DNA of 64,000 nucleotides. It comes from Solibacillus silvestris. GTDB taxonomy: Bacteria; Bacillota; Bacilli; Bacillales_A; Planococcaceae. The stretch's first letter is position 1. Each line of letters opens with the position of its first letter. The translations under genes and the position numbers were made by a program. Positions 51,939 through 60,063 of the stretch are shown here, piece by piece. The stretch lies in assembly GCA_001586195.1 (NCBI GenBank), contig CP014609.1, positions 3,555,001-3,619,000 on the forward strand. Direction: 5' to 3'. Below the pieces are notes generated by a model. That model did no database searches, was not told the DNA's origin, and worked only from the letters and a program-made list of their open reading frames with translations.

Positions 51939-52298
51939 TTATTTAACTTCTACTGAAGCGCCAACTTCTTCAAGTTTAGCTTTGATAGCTTCAGCTTCGT
52001 CTTTAGAAACGCCTTCTTTAAGAGCTTTAGGAGCGTTATCAACAACTTCTTTAGCTTCTTTTAAGCCTAAACCAGTGATTTCACGAACCACTTTGATTAC
52101 TTTGATTTTTTCTCCACCAGCAGAAGCTAATACTACATCAAACTCAGTTTTTTCTTCAGCTGCAGCAGCACCGCCAGCAACTACTGCTACTGGAGCAGCA
52201 GCTGTTACACCGAATTCTTCTTCGATTGCTTTTACTAAATCGTTTAACTCTAGAACTGTCATAGCTTTGATAGCTTCTAAGATTTGCTCATTGTTCAT
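51939..52298 (-). CDS. rplL: 50S ribosomal protein L7/L12
   Basis: L7/L12 of 119 residues, the flexible stalk protein that recruits the translational GTPases. The N-terminal dimerisation part ([20 protein letters not shown]), an Ala-rich hinge ([14 protein letters not shown]) and the C-terminal domain ([20 protein letters not shown]) are clear. It follows rplJ by 72 bases. Confidence 0.99.
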   Translation of the reverse strand: MNNEQILEAIKAMTVLELNDLVKAIEEEFGVTAAAPVAVVAGGAAAAEEKTEFDVVLASAGGEKIKVIKVVREITGLGLKEAKEVVDNAPKALKEGVSKDEAEAIKAKLEEVGASVEVK

Positions 52299-52370
52299 TT
52301 TAATTTCCTCCTATGGAATGTTTATTAGTTTTAGGCAGTTTGCCTGATTTTTGAAGTTATGAGGCTGCTA

Positions 52371-52871
52371 TTAAGCGCCTTGCTCTTCTTTTTGTTCTGC
52401 AACAGCTTTTGTTGCAAGTGCGAAGTTGCGCACTGGAGCTTGAAGTACAGATAAAAGCATTGATAATAGACCTTCGCGAGATGGAAGTTCTGCAAGAGCT
52501 TTAACGTCTTCAACTGATGCCACAGTACCTTCGATAATACCAGCTTTAATTTCTAACGCTTCGTTTTTCTTAGCGAATTCGTTAATAATTTTAGCAGGAG
52601 CTACTACGTCCTCGTTAGAGAATGCGATAGCGTTAGGACCAGTTAAGAATTCATTGATTCCTTCTAAACCAGCAGCTTCCGCAGCACGGCGAGTTAAAGT
52701 GTTTTTGTAAACTTTGAACTCAACACCTGCTTCACGTAATTGCTTACGTAATTCAGTTACTTGTGCTACTGTTAAACCACGGTAATCTACTACTACGATA
52801 GAACCAGCAGCAGAGAATTTATCAGCGATTTCTTGAACTTGAACTTTTTTAGTTTCGATTGCTTTGCTCAT
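52371..52871 (-). CDS. rplJ: 50S ribosomal protein L10
   Basis: L10 of 166 residues, the base of the L12 stalk, whose C-terminal helix carries the L12 dimers. Starts [40 protein letters not shown] is typical. The L10-(L12) complex represses its own mRNA through the leader located immediately upstream. Confidence 0.99.
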   Translation of the reverse strand: MSKAIETKKVQVQEIADKFSAAGSIVVVDYRGLTVAQVTELRKQLREAGVEFKVYKNTLTRRAAEAAGLEGINEFLTGPNAIAFSNEDVVAPAKIINEFAKKNEALEIKAGIIEGTVASVEDVKALAELPSREGLLSMLLSVLQAPVRNFALATKAVAEQKEEQGA

Positions 52872-53056
52872 GATGACACCTCCTATTAGAATGAGTCATT
52901 TATACCGACAAAGAAAAGCCTCTATATCAAAATAGACATAGAGGCTGAAAGTACATCATCTTAAAAAGAATCCGAACTCCTATGTCCTCGGTAGGATCAT
53001 TAAGTGCGTATGGCACCCCTACTGTCTACGGTACAAATGGATGATTCACAACAGCA
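52872..53056 (-). promoter_or_regulatory. L10 leader RNA
   Basis: The ~185-base leader contains the conserved L10/L12 binding region (GTAGACAGTAGGGGTGCC then CCTACCGAGGACATAGG on the minus strand, about 53035-52980). Near its 3' end an intrinsic terminator stem, AGCCTCTATGTC pairing with a second copy of its complement (about 52945-52912), is followed by TTTTCTTT. This matches the known Firmicutes L10-leader autoregulation. Confidence 0.85.
52909..52946 (-). terminator. Leader terminator (attenuator) of rplJ-rplL
   Basis: AAGCCTCTAT (52917-52926) pairs with ATAGAGGCT (52936-52944), and on the minus strand the stem ends in TTTTCTTTG. It sits within the L10 leader, upstream of rplJ. Confidence 0.85.
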
Positions 53057-53059
53057 CTC

Positions 53060-53088
53060 ATCTTACCAAGTAAGAGGTGCGTTGTCAA
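53060..53088 (-). promoter_or_regulatory. Sigma-A promoter of rplJ-rplL
   Basis: A perfect TTGACA (53088-53083) and TAAGAT (53065-53060) are 17 bases apart on the minus strand, directly upstream of the L10 leader. Confidence 0.88.
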
Positions 53089-53123
53089 CAAATTTTATTT
53101 TACGATTTTTAAAAAACCGGAAA

Positions 53124-53822
53124 TTATTTAACTGTTACGTTAGCAGCGTCAACTTTTACAGCAGGACCCATTGTAGTTGTAACGTTTACAGACTTCATGT
53201 AAGTACCTTTTGCTGCAGCTGGCTTAGCTTTTTGAACTACTTCAAATACAGCTAAGAAGTTTTCTACTAATTTTTCTGTCTCGAAAGAAACTTTACCGAT
53301 TGGTGCGTGGATGATACCAGACTTTTCAGCACGGTACTCTACTTTACCAGCTTTGATTTCTTCGATTGCTTTTGTTACGTCAAATGTAACTGTACCTGTT
53401 TTAGGGTTTGGCATTAAACCTTTAGGACCTAATACACGACCTAATTTACCAACTTCACCCATCATGTCAGGAGTTGCAACGATTACATCGAAATCAAACC
53501 AACCTTGTTGGATTTTTTGGATGTATTCTGCATCGCCTACATAGTCTGCGCCAGCAGCTTCTGCTTCTTTAAGTTTTTCGCCTTTAGCGAAAACTAATAC
53601 GCGTTGAGTTTTACCAGTACCGTGTGGTAATACTACCGCACCACGGATTTGTTGGTCGTTTTTACGAGTATCGATACCTAATTTGAATGCTACTTCTACA
53701 GTTGCATCAAAGTTTACTGTGCTTGTTTTTTGCGCTAATGCTACTGCTTCTTCAACAGAGTATAAAGTAGCGCGGTCGATTAATTTAGCTGCTTCTTGCA
53801 GTTTTTTACCTTTTTTAGCCAT
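53124..53822 (-). CDS. rplA: 50S ribosomal protein L1
   Basis: L1 of 232 residues, the mobile stalk that moves E-site tRNA, and a translational repressor of its own operon. The frame runs on upstream, but AAGGAGG and the ATG at 53822 fix the start [39 protein letters not shown]-like [20 protein letters not shown] and [16 protein letters not shown] are diagnostic. Confidence 0.98.
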   Translation of the reverse strand: MAKKGKKLQEAAKLIDRATLYSVEEAVALAQKTSTVNFDATVEVAFKLGIDTRKNDQQIRGAVVLPHGTGKTQRVLVFAKGEKLKEAEAAGADYVGDAEYIQKIQQGWFDFDVIVATPDMMGEVGKLGRVLGPKGLMPNPKTGTVTFDVTKAIEEIKAGKVEYRAEKSGIIHAPIGKVSFETEKLVENFLAVFEVVQKAKPAAAKGTYMKSVNVTTTMGPAVKVDAANVTVK

Positions 53823-53841
53823 TATAATTTCCTCCTTGATT

Positions 53842-53868
53842 GTGGTTGTAACGGATTTGACCTCCCAC
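53842..53868 (-). promoter_or_regulatory. L1-binding site in the mRNA upstream of rplA
   Basis: On the minus strand GTGGGAGG is followed after a short loop by TCC and then ACAACCAC. GTGG/CCAC form the outer stem. This copies the GUGGGAG...ACCAC motif of the 23S rRNA L1 stalk. It ends seven bases before the rplA ribosome binding site. Confidence 0.7.
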
Positions 53869-53874
53869 GAATAA

Positions 53875-53916
53875 AGGTTGCGCACTCATCAAACAAGTAT
53901 CCGAGTGCAGCAACCT
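53875..53916 (-). promoter_or_regulatory. Hairpin in the rplK-rplA intercistronic region
   Basis: AGGTTGC (53875-53881) and GCACTC (53882-53887) pair with GAGTGC (53903-53908) and GCAACCT (53910-53916), with a single bulged base. No T-run follows on the minus strand. It may shape or protect the rplK-rplA message. Confidence 0.55.
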
Positions 53917-53954
53917 TCCAAAAACAAAAACATCATCAAGTGTTGAAGATGGGA

Positions 53955-54380
53955 TTAGTCTTCGATCGTAATACCCATGCTTCGCGCAGTACCTTCAACC
54001 ATTAACATAGCAGCTTCAACTGAAGCAGCGTTAAGGTCTGGCATTTTTTGTTCAGCGATTTCGCGAACTTTATCACGTTTAACCGTTGCAACTTTTTTAC
54101 GGTTTGGTTCACCAGATCCAGATTGGATACCAGCAGCTACTTTAAGTAATACTGCAGCTGGCGGAGTTTTCGTAATAAAAGTGAATGAACGGTCTTCAAA
54201 TACTGAAATTTCAACTGGAATGATAAGACCAGCTTGATCAGCAGTACGAGCGTTAAATTCTTTACAGAATCCCATAATGTTTACACCTGCTTGACCTAAT
54301 GCAGGACCAACCGGTGGCGCTGGGTTTGCTTTACCAGCAGGGATTTGAAGTTTTACAACTTTAATAACTTTTTTAGCCAC
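53955..54380 (-). CDS. rplK: 50S ribosomal protein L11
   Basis: L11 of 141 residues, at the GTPase-associated centre and needed for the RelA stringent response. The family start is [20 protein letters not shown], from a GTG at 54380 eight bases after AAGGAGG. The proline-rich [20 protein letters not shown] is the thiopeptide-binding region and is wild-type. Confidence 0.98.
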   Translation of the reverse strand: MAKKVIKVVKLQIPAGKANPAPPVGPALGQAGVNIMGFCKEFNARTADQAGLIIPVEISVFEDRSFTFITKTPPAAVLLKVAAGIQSGSGEPNRKKVATVKRDKVREIAEQKMPDLNAASVEAAMLMVEGTARSMGITIED

Positions 54381-54406
54381 GAGACACACCTCCTTAAGTC
54401 CGTGAT

Positions 54407-54431
54407 GTGGTAATTGGGTTACCCCTCCCAC
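54407..54431 (-). promoter_or_regulatory. L1-binding site in the mRNA upstream of rplK
   Basis: GTGGGAGGGG, then CCC, then TTACCAC on the minus strand form the same GTGG/CCAC stem with internal loop as the site before rplA. It lies 26 bases before the rplK start, close to the ribosome binding site. Confidence 0.7.
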
Positions 54432-54519
54432 TCAAATATCTGTTCGTCAGCTAACTTGCCGATAACATTAAAACTAATTATAATCACACGCCCAAAACTT
54501 GGACAGTCTGACCTTTGAA

Positions 54520-54548
54520 ATGATAACACTTTTAAATTGCTTAATCAA
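54520..54548 (-). promoter_or_regulatory. Promoter of rplK-rplA
   Basis: TTGATT (54548-54543) and TATCAT (54525-54520) are 17 bases apart on the minus strand, in the gap after nusG. Confidence 0.7.
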
Positions 54549-54560
54549 GTATAAATAATT

Positions 54561-55100
54561 CTATATTTTTTGAACTTGGTTAAAGTCTAGCTCCATTACT
54601 GTTTCGCGACCGAACATATCAACAAGAACTTTTAATTTTGCTTTGTCGACATCTACTTCTTCTACGCGACCTTGGAAATGTGCAAATGGTCCTTCTAGAA
54701 CTTCTACAACTTCACCAACAGAAATCTCAACTTCACCTAATAAGGATTCGTTCATACCCATTTGTGCAAGCAGACGTTCCGCTTCTTCCGGTAATAAAGG
54801 AGTTGGTTTTACACCGCCGCCCGAAGAACCGATAAATCCTGTCACACCAGGTGTATTACGAACGACATACCAAGCGTCATCTGTCATAATCAATTCTACT
54901 AAAACGTAACCCGGGAAGATTTTACGCATTACCGCTTTTTTCTTGCCGTCTTCTTTTACATCGATTTCTTCATGCTCAGCTACGATTACACGGAAAATTT
55001 TATCTTGCATTCCCATCGTTTCCACGCGTTTTTCAAGATTTGCTTTTACTCGGTTTTCATAACCGGAATACGTATGAACTACATACCAATTTTTCTCCAT
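54561..55100 (-). CDS. nusG: Transcription termination/antitermination protein NusG
   Basis: NusG of 179 residues, which binds RNA polymerase and couples it to the ribosome; the firmicute form also stimulates pausing. It has the NGN domain (KNWYVVHTYSGYENRVKANL, then RKIFPGYVLVELIMTDDAWY) and a C-terminal KOW domain (GEVVEVLEGPFAHFQGRVEE). The ATG at 55100 is the only usable start and matches B. subtilis. It has no ribosome binding site at the usual distance; the nearest is 24 bases away, inside a hairpin. Confidence 0.98.
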   Translation of the reverse strand: MEKNWYVVHTYSGYENRVKANLEKRVETMGMQDKIFRVIVAEHEEIDVKEDGKKKAVMRKIFPGYVLVELIMTDDAWYVVRNTPGVTGFIGSSGGGVKPTPLLPEEAERLLAQMGMNESLLGEVEISVGEVVEVLEGPFAHFQGRVEEVDVDKAKLKVLVDMFGRETVMELDFNQVQKI

Positions 55101-55132
55101 ATAGGTAGGACTAAATCGTCCGTCCCTCCTTT
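55101..55132 (-). promoter_or_regulatory. Distant, hairpin-enclosed Shine-Dalgarno of nusG
   Basis: AAAGGAGG (55132-55125) lies 24 bases before the nusG ATG with no in-frame alternative start between. AGGAGGGAC (55130-55122) can pair with GTCCTACCT (55111-55103), burying it. A competing smaller stem, GGAC-gattta-GTCC, would leave it free and shorten the effective spacing to about ten bases. Confidence 0.65.
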
Positions 55133-55149
55133 ACATTATGTGTGTAGGG

Positions 55150-55178
55150 TATATATTTCCCTGATCACAAAACTTCAA
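55150..55178 (-). promoter_or_regulatory. Promoter of nusG
   Basis: TTGAAG (55178-55173) and TATATA (55155-55150) are 17 bases apart on the minus strand, after the secE terminator. Confidence 0.65.
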
Positions 55179-55221
55179 TAATCTATTTCTTTAAATTAAG
55201 CTGTCAGCATTTTTTAACAAA

Positions 55222-55254
55222 TGAAAAAACCCGTTATATGGCATGGACGGGCTA
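55222..55254 (-). terminator. Terminator between secE and nusG
   Basis: AGCCCGT (55253-55247) pairs with ACGGGTT (55234-55228) on the minus strand, followed by TTTTTT. It lies 26 bases after the secE stop codon. Confidence 0.75.
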
Positions 55255-55279
55255 TTTCGAAATATTAACATGATATAGC

Positions 55280-55465
55280 TTACAGAGACAAGAACCAACG
55301 GAATAATTCTGAGATTCCTAAATCTATTGCTGTAAAGAATAACGCCATTACGATAACTGTAGAAACTACTACTACCGTATACTTCGTTAACTCTTTACTT
55401 TTCGGCCAACTTGTTTTGCGCATTTCTGAGCCGACTTCTTGTAAAAAGTTTGTTACTTTACTCAT
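55280..55465 (-). CDS. secE: Protein translocase subunit SecE
   Basis: SecE of 61 residues with a single C-terminal membrane segment (TVVVVSTVIVMALFFTAIDL), which clamps SecY. The amphipathic helix before it shows EMRKTSWPKSKELTKYT, the conserved family signature. It lies between rpmG and nusG. Confidence 0.97.
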   Translation of the reverse strand: MSKVTNFLQEVGSEMRKTSWPKSKELTKYTVVVVSTVIVMALFFTAIDLGISELFRWFLSL

Positions 55466-55505
55466 CTTTGCCTAACCTCCGAACAACGAATTAATCTATT
55501 TTCAT

Positions 55506-55652
55506 TTATAACGTTTGTTTATGCATTGTATGCTCATTACAGTGAGAGCAAAATTTCTTCAGTTCTAAACGCTCGCTTGCCCCTTCTTTTTTCGGGACAC
55601 TGTAGTTTCTTGAACCACATTTTTCACAACTTAAAACGACTTTCTTTGCCAT
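55506..55652 (-). CDS. rpmG: 50S ribosomal protein L33
   Basis: L33 of 48 residues in the zinc-binding form, with CEKCGSRNY and [13 protein letters not shown]. The frame opens 14 codons earlier, but the ATG at 55652, after AAAAGGTGAT, starts the family sequence [13 protein letters not shown]. The usual rpmG-secE-nusG order is kept. Confidence 0.95.
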   Translation of the reverse strand: MAKKVVLSCEKCGSRNYSVPKKEGASERLELKKFCSHCNEHTMHKQTL

Positions 55653-55729
55653 GTTTATCACCTTTTCGGCAGTTTGTCCTTTAAAGACTAACACCTAAAT
55701 TTCCCACTGTCAATAAAGGCTCATGGTGT

Positions 55730-56377
55730 TTAAGTCATTTCTTTTAGTTCAAGATGACGCTCCAATTTGCGCTTCACCCGCTGTAATGCATTATCAATGG
55801 ATTTTACATGTCGATCCAATTCTTCAGAAATTTCATTATAGGATTGTCCTTCCAAATAACGAACCAACACCTGCTGTTCGAGTTCGCTTAATACTTCACC
55901 CATCTTCTCTTCCAAATAAAGATAATCTTCGCGATTAATCATCAAATACTCAGGATCGTCCGAAATAGGACTCGTAATAATATCCATCAGTGTGCGCTCT
56001 GATTCTTCATCGTAAATTGGCTTATCTAAAGAAACATATGAATTTAGCGGAATATGCTTTTGTCTAGTAGCTGTTTTAATTGCCGTAATAATTTGCCGTG
56101 TAATGCAAAGTTCTGCAAAGGCACGGAATGACGCAAGCTTGTCCTCTTTAAAATCCCGAATCGCTTTATATAAGCCAATCATTCCTTCTTGAATTATATC
56201 TTCTTTGTCCGCACCAATTAAAAAATACGACCGCGCTTTCGCCTTAACAAACAATCGGTATTTTGAAATTAAAAAATCTAACGCATCTGTATTGCCTAGA
56301 TGCACTTGTTCTACAAGCTCTTCATCTGTCAAATGTTCAAAACGTAGTACCATTTGTAACTTCTCACTTTTAAGCAA
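55730..56377 (-). CDS. sigH: RNA polymerase sigma factor SigH
   Basis: Sigma-H of 215 residues, which drives entry into sporulation and competence in B. subtilis. Region 2 has ISKYRLFVKAKARSYFLIGA and DIIQEGMIGLYKAIRDFKED; region 3-4 includes TATRQKHIPLNSYVSLDKPI and YNEISEELDRHVKSIDNALQ. The start is a TTG at 56377 after GAGGTGATT; an internal ATG eight codons on is less well spaced. It follows rae1. Confidence 0.95.
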   Translation of the reverse strand: MLKSEKLQMVLRFEHLTDEELVEQVHLGNTDALDFLISKYRLFVKAKARSYFLIGADKEDIIQEGMIGLYKAIRDFKEDKLASFRAFAELCITRQIITAIKTATRQKHIPLNSYVSLDKPIYDEESERTLMDIITSPISDDPEYLMINREDYLYLEEKMGEVLSELEQQVLVRYLEGQSYNEISEELDRHVKSIDNALQRVKRKLERHLELKEMT

Positions 56378-56447
56378 TGAAAATCACCTCAGTTACGCTA
56401 GAATAATTAGGAATAGTATAACTTAATTGGAAATAACGGGCAATCTA

Positions 56448-56960
56448 TTACTTGAGCCCTCTTCTCCATTTTTCAAACTGTAGTTCCACTTCTTTTGATA
56501 GCTTGATTCTTGAGGCCGGTTTTTCGTCGGTCGATTCTTTTACTTTGGATGAAATTTTAGATTGAATAATTTGCATTTCAATTTCAAGCTCACGTGCCGA
56601 TTTTCTTAATGCACCATGACCAAATACAACATTTTGTTCAGTCATATCGGATGTTGCGACGTGTATTTGGATTTTTCGCCCTTTTAATTCGTTCGATAAT
56701 TTTTCAATGCGCTCGTCCGCTGTTTCGTTTTTACGTGTATAAAGCACTTCCACGGCATGCTGAATATAAAGTTGTTCAGTGCCCGGAACAAGATGCGCGT
56801 CAAATACAACAATAACACGCCAGCCTGTATGCGCTTTATACTCCGCCATTCGTTCAATTAACCGATCACGCGCATCTTCGAAGTGAGGCTCGCGTAACGG
56901 ACGAAGCTCACTCCATGCACCGATCATGTTATAGCCGTCTACTAGCAATATGTTCTGCAT
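56448..56960 (-). CDS. rae1: Ribosome-dependent mRNA endonuclease Rae1 (YacP, NYN domain)
   Basis: NYN/PIN-like nuclease of 170 residues. B. subtilis Rae1 enters the ribosomal A site and cuts certain mRNAs in a translation-dependent way. The acidic catalytic residues are in LLVDGYNMIGAW (Asp), VVFDAHLVPG (Asp) and VATSDMTEQ (Asp). A 14-codon upstream extension overlaps rlmB; the ATG at 56960 matches the family start. Confidence 0.92.
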   Translation of the reverse strand: MQNILLVDGYNMIGAWSELRPLREPHFEDARDRLIERMAEYKAHTGWRVIVVFDAHLVPGTEQLYIQHAVEVLYTRKNETADERIEKLSNELKGRKIQIHVATSDMTEQNVVFGHGALRKSARELEIEMQIIQSKISSKVKESTDEKPASRIKLSKEVELQFEKWRRGLK

Positions 56961-56964
56961 GACC

Positions 56965-57828
56965 TCATCCGTTAGCTTCTTGTCGTTTGCGGTACACTTC
57001 ATACATAAGTAATGCCGCTGCTACGGAAGCATTCAATGATGTTACATGACCAACCATCGGTAAGTGATATAAGAAGTCACATTTATCTTTTAAAAGACGG
57101 CTCATTCCCTTACCTTCACTACCAATAATTAATGCAAGCGGTAATGTTGCATCCATTTTACGATAATCTGCCGAACCTTTTGCATCTGTTCCGGCAATCC
57201 ATACACCGCGGTCTTTTAGCTCATCCACCGTTTGGGCCAAATTGGTCACACGCACAACAGGTACATGCTCGATAGCACCTGTGGAAGCTTTAGCAACTAC
57301 TGCTGTTAAACCTACTGCACGACGCTTCGGAATAATGATACCGTGTGCACCGATCGCATCTGCCGTACGCATAATCGATCCTAAGTTATGCGGATCTTCC
57401 AACTCGTCCAATATTAAAAAGAACGGATCTTCGTTTTTTGCCTTCGCTACGTTAAATAAATCATCCAATTCTGCATAGTCATATGCCGCGACCGATGCCA
57501 CAATCCCCTGATGATTTTCTGCAAGCTTATCAACTTTTTGCTTTGGTACAAACTGCACGAGGACACCTTGCTCTTTCGCTAAGTCCATTAACTCCTGTAC
57601 ACCCGTTTTTTTAACGCCTTCAGCAATCCATAACTTATTGATTTCACGGCCGGAGCGAAGTGCTTCAAGTACCGGGTTTTTTCCTGCAATCATTTCTCCT
57701 GTTACTTCTTCCTGGGCAGATTGCGGTTTTTCTTGTTGCTTTTTCTCATGAGTTTTAAAAGTATCTGCTTTTTTATCGCGCCCTTTAAAATCTCTTGGTT
57801 TACGATTTGGCTGTCTTTTCTCTGCCAT
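56965..57828 (-). CDS. rlmB: 23S rRNA (guanosine-2'-O-)-methyltransferase RlmB
   Basis: SPOUT-class (TrmH family) methyltransferase of 287 residues. The first ~40 residues are a basic, low-complexity extension (KRQPNRKPRDFKGRDKKADT). After it come the L30e-like substrate domain and the knotted catalytic domain, with DELEDPHNLGSIMRTADAIG, IIGSEGKGMSRLL and PMVGHVTSLNASVAAALLMY. The start lies two bases from the mrnC stop. Confidence 0.95.
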   Translation of the reverse strand: MAEKRQPNRKPRDFKGRDKKADTFKTHEKKQQEKPQSAQEEVTGEMIAGKNPVLEALRSGREINKLWIAEGVKKTGVQELMDLAKEQGVLVQFVPKQKVDKLAENHQGIVASVAAYDYAELDDLFNVAKAKNEDPFFLILDELEDPHNLGSIMRTADAIGAHGIIIPKRRAVGLTAVVAKASTGAIEHVPVVRVTNLAQTVDELKDRGVWIAGTDAKGSADYRKMDATLPLALIIGSEGKGMSRLLKDKCDFLYHLPMVGHVTSLNASVAAALLMYEVYRKRQEANG

Positions 57829-57830
57829 AG

Positions 57831-58244
57831 TTACACTCCTTTTGCCTGTTCGACAATTTCGATTGCGTAATCGATTATTTCATTTGCGCGATGATGTTCA
57901 TTGCTGAGGAATAGGAAGCCTAAAACCGCCTCAAATCCTGAGCTATTACGATATGTGCGTACATCTGTGTTTTTCGGAACAGATCCTGATTTGGCATTGC
58001 GTCCTCTACGGAAAACAGCTTGCTCTTCTTCTGTTAAATAATTTTCTTCGATCATACGATGTACAATATTGGACTGGGACTTGGCCGAAACATATTTTGT
58101 CGCCTCTTTATGCAATGTGTTAGGCTTTGCGCGGCCCGACAATATTAAATGTTCACGAATTCTTTGTTCCAGCACGGCGTCGCCCATATAAGCGAGCGCC
58201 AGTGCATTTAGCTGTATGACATCATGTGGTGTTAAATTTTGCAT
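57831..58244 (-). CDS. mrnC: Mini-ribonuclease III (MrnC)
   Basis: RNase III catalytic domain without a double-stranded RNA-binding domain, 137 residues; matures the ends of 23S rRNA in B. subtilis. The signature ALAYMGDAVLEQRIREHLI contains the catalytic Asp. Its start abuts the cysS stop. Confidence 0.94.
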   Translation of the reverse strand: MQNLTPHDVIQLNALALAYMGDAVLEQRIREHLILSGRAKPNTLHKEATKYVSAKSQSNIVHRMIEENYLTEEEQAVFRRGRNAKSGSVPKNTDVRTYRNSSGFEAVLGFLFLSNEHHRANEIIDYAIEIVEQAKGV

Positions 58245-59648
58245 TTACTGTCCTCGTTTCCAGCGTGTACCTTGACGAGTGTCTTCAAGCACAATATCCA
58301 TGCCCAGCAGTTGGTCACGGATTTCATCTGAACGAGCGAAATCACGGTTTTTGCGGGCTTGATTACGTTCCTCGATTAATGCCTCAATTTCTTCATCGAG
58401 TAAGCCAGCTTCTACTTTTATATGAATACCTAGTACATTTCCAATTGTATCAAACATCGTTAAAATTGCCTGCAATACTTCTTTATCCGTATTTGCTTCG
58501 TTTAAATACACATTGGCAATATGGGAAAGTTCAAATAGCGCCGAAACCGCATTTGCTGTATTAAAGTCATCATTCATCGCGTTTTCGAAATCAACTTTAA
58601 TATGACCAATTTTTTCAAGCCATTGCTCACTGTTATCCCCTAAACTTGCAGAAGATGTGAGACGGTGCTCCACATTCGTATAAGATGTACGAATACGGTC
58701 TAAACCATTTTTCGCTGCTTCCACTAAATCCTGAGCGAAGTTGATCGGATTACGGTAATGAACAGACAGCATAAAGAAACGCAACACTTGCGGGTCAATT
58801 TGCTGGCGGATATCATTCACTAATATAAAGTTGCCCAGTGATTTTGACATTTTTTCATTATCAATATTAATATAGCCGTTATGCATCCAATAACGCGCGA
58901 ATGTTTTATCATTATGCGCTTCAGATTGGGCAATTTCGTTTTCATGGTGAGGGAATGTTAAATCCTGTCCGCCTGCGTGAATATCGATTGTATCACCTAA
59001 ATGCTCACGTGCCATTACAGAACACTCAATATGCCATCCTGGACGTCCTTCTCCCCATGGTGATGCCCACTTAATTTCGCCTGCTTTCGCCGCTTTCCAT
59101 AATGCGAAATCCAACGGGTCTTCCTTTTTCTCGCCGGCTTCAATACGTGCTCCTACTTTTAAATCATCGATAGATTGGTGACTTAACTTACCGTAGCCAT
59201 TGAATTTACGCGTACGATAATAAACATCGCCTTGGGATTCATATGCGTAGCCTTTGTCGATCAGCACTTTTATGAACTCGATAATATCATCCATATGCTC
59301 TGTTACACGTGGATGGGCATCCGCCTTTTGGCATCCAAGCGCCGTAATATCTTCAAAGTAAGCAGCGATAAAGCGATCTGTTAAGACAGAAGTTTCTTCA
59401 CCTAATTCATTTGCTGCTTTAATAATTTTGTCATCCACATCGGTAAAGTTCGAAACGAATTTCACCTCATAGCCTGCATACTGTAAATAGCGACGTACTG
59501 TATCATAGACGATTACCGGACGGGAATTCCCAATATGAATGTAATTGTATACAGTCGGTCCGCATACATACATTTTTACTTTGCCTTCCTCCAACGGAAT
59601 AAATGGTTCTTTTTGTCTTGTCAACGAATTGAAGATTTGAATCGTCAT
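58245..59648 (-). CDS. cysS: Cysteinyl-tRNA synthetase
   Basis: Class I synthetase of 467 residues. HIGH-type motif in [17 protein letters not shown] in [10 protein letters not shown]. Zinc ligands are Cys28 (YVCGPTVYN), the Cys in WHIECSVMA and the His/Glu in [12 protein letters not shown]. It follows a Cys-specific T-box leader, so its expression responds to uncharged tRNA-Cys. cysE, which lies between gltX and cysS in B. subtilis, is missing. Confidence 0.98.
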   Translation of the reverse strand: MTIQIFNSLTRQKEPFIPLEEGKVKMYVCGPTVYNYIHIGNSRPVIVYDTVRRYLQYAGYEVKFVSNFTDVDDKIIKAANELGEETSVLTDRFIAAYFEDITALGCQKADAHPRVTEHMDDIIEFIKVLIDKGYAYESQGDVYYRTRKFNGYGKLSHQSIDDLKVGARIEAGEKKEDPLDFALWKAAKAGEIKWASPWGEGRPGWHIECSVMAREHLGDTIDIHAGGQDLTFPHHENEIAQSEAHNDKTFARYWMHNGYINIDNEKMSKSLGNFILVNDIRQQIDPQVLRFFMLSVHYRNPINFAQDLVEAAKNGLDRIRTSYTNVEHRLTSSASLGDNSEQWLEKIGHIKVDFENAMNDDFNTANAVSALFELSHIANVYLNEANTDKEVLQAILTMFDTIGNVLGIHIKVEAGLLDEEIEALIEERNQARKNRDFARSDEIRDQLLGMDIVLEDTRQGTRWKRGQ

Positions 59649-59704
59649 ATTGCCTCTCCTTTTTCATAGTGCTCTTTTCGGTGTGTATTGGGTTAATTTG
59701 CCAT

Positions 59705-59975
59705 TCAAATGAAAAAAGCGTCTCCATCACCTAAAGAAGGTGACAGAGACGCTAGATGCGCGGTTCCACTCTGGTTGAAAAAGTAGCCATACTTTTTCCG
59801 CTTAAAGTCCTGTAACGTGGACAAATCGATTTAACCTACTTCAAATTCAGTTAAATACTCAAAGGTGCATTTCAGCTTTGCCTTAACCTGGATCACTTTC
59901 AGCCGGTGGTGATCCTCTCTAATAAGGGGTGCGCAGCGTACTTCTCCTTCTCAACGTGCTATCACTTATAGAATT
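59705..59975 (-). ncRNA. T-box riboswitch, specific for tRNA-Cys
   Basis: On the minus strand the conserved T-box AGAGTGGAACCGCG lies at about 59772-59759. The base after TGG is A, which pairs with the U73 discriminator of tRNA-Cys. The specifier loop reads GAA-TGC-ACC, the TGC (Cys) codon being 59869-59867. A long terminator stem (59717-59753) followed by T6 lies just before the cysS start. All elements match a Cys T-box controlling cysS. Confidence 0.95.
59711..59753 (-). terminator. T-box terminator stem of cysS
   Basis: AGCGTCTC with ATCACCT (59717-59732) pairs with AGGTGAC and GAGACGCT (59738-59753), with one mismatch. The minus strand ends in six T. It is the attenuator that uncharged tRNA-Cys would disrupt. 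Confidence 0.95.
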
Positions 59976-59981
59976 ATATTC

Positions 59982-60009
59982 ATTTTACATCTATTTTCAG
60001 AAAAATCAA
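59982..60009 (-). promoter_or_regulatory. Promoter of the T-box and cysS
   Basis: TTGATT (60009-60004) and TAAAAT (59987-59982) are 16 bases apart on the minus strand, just upstream of the T-box leader. Confidence 0.6.
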
Positions 60010-60063
60010 TCATTTTATCCATTTTAGAGAACTGTTAAGTAAGCTCCCTATTTACATAATGGA

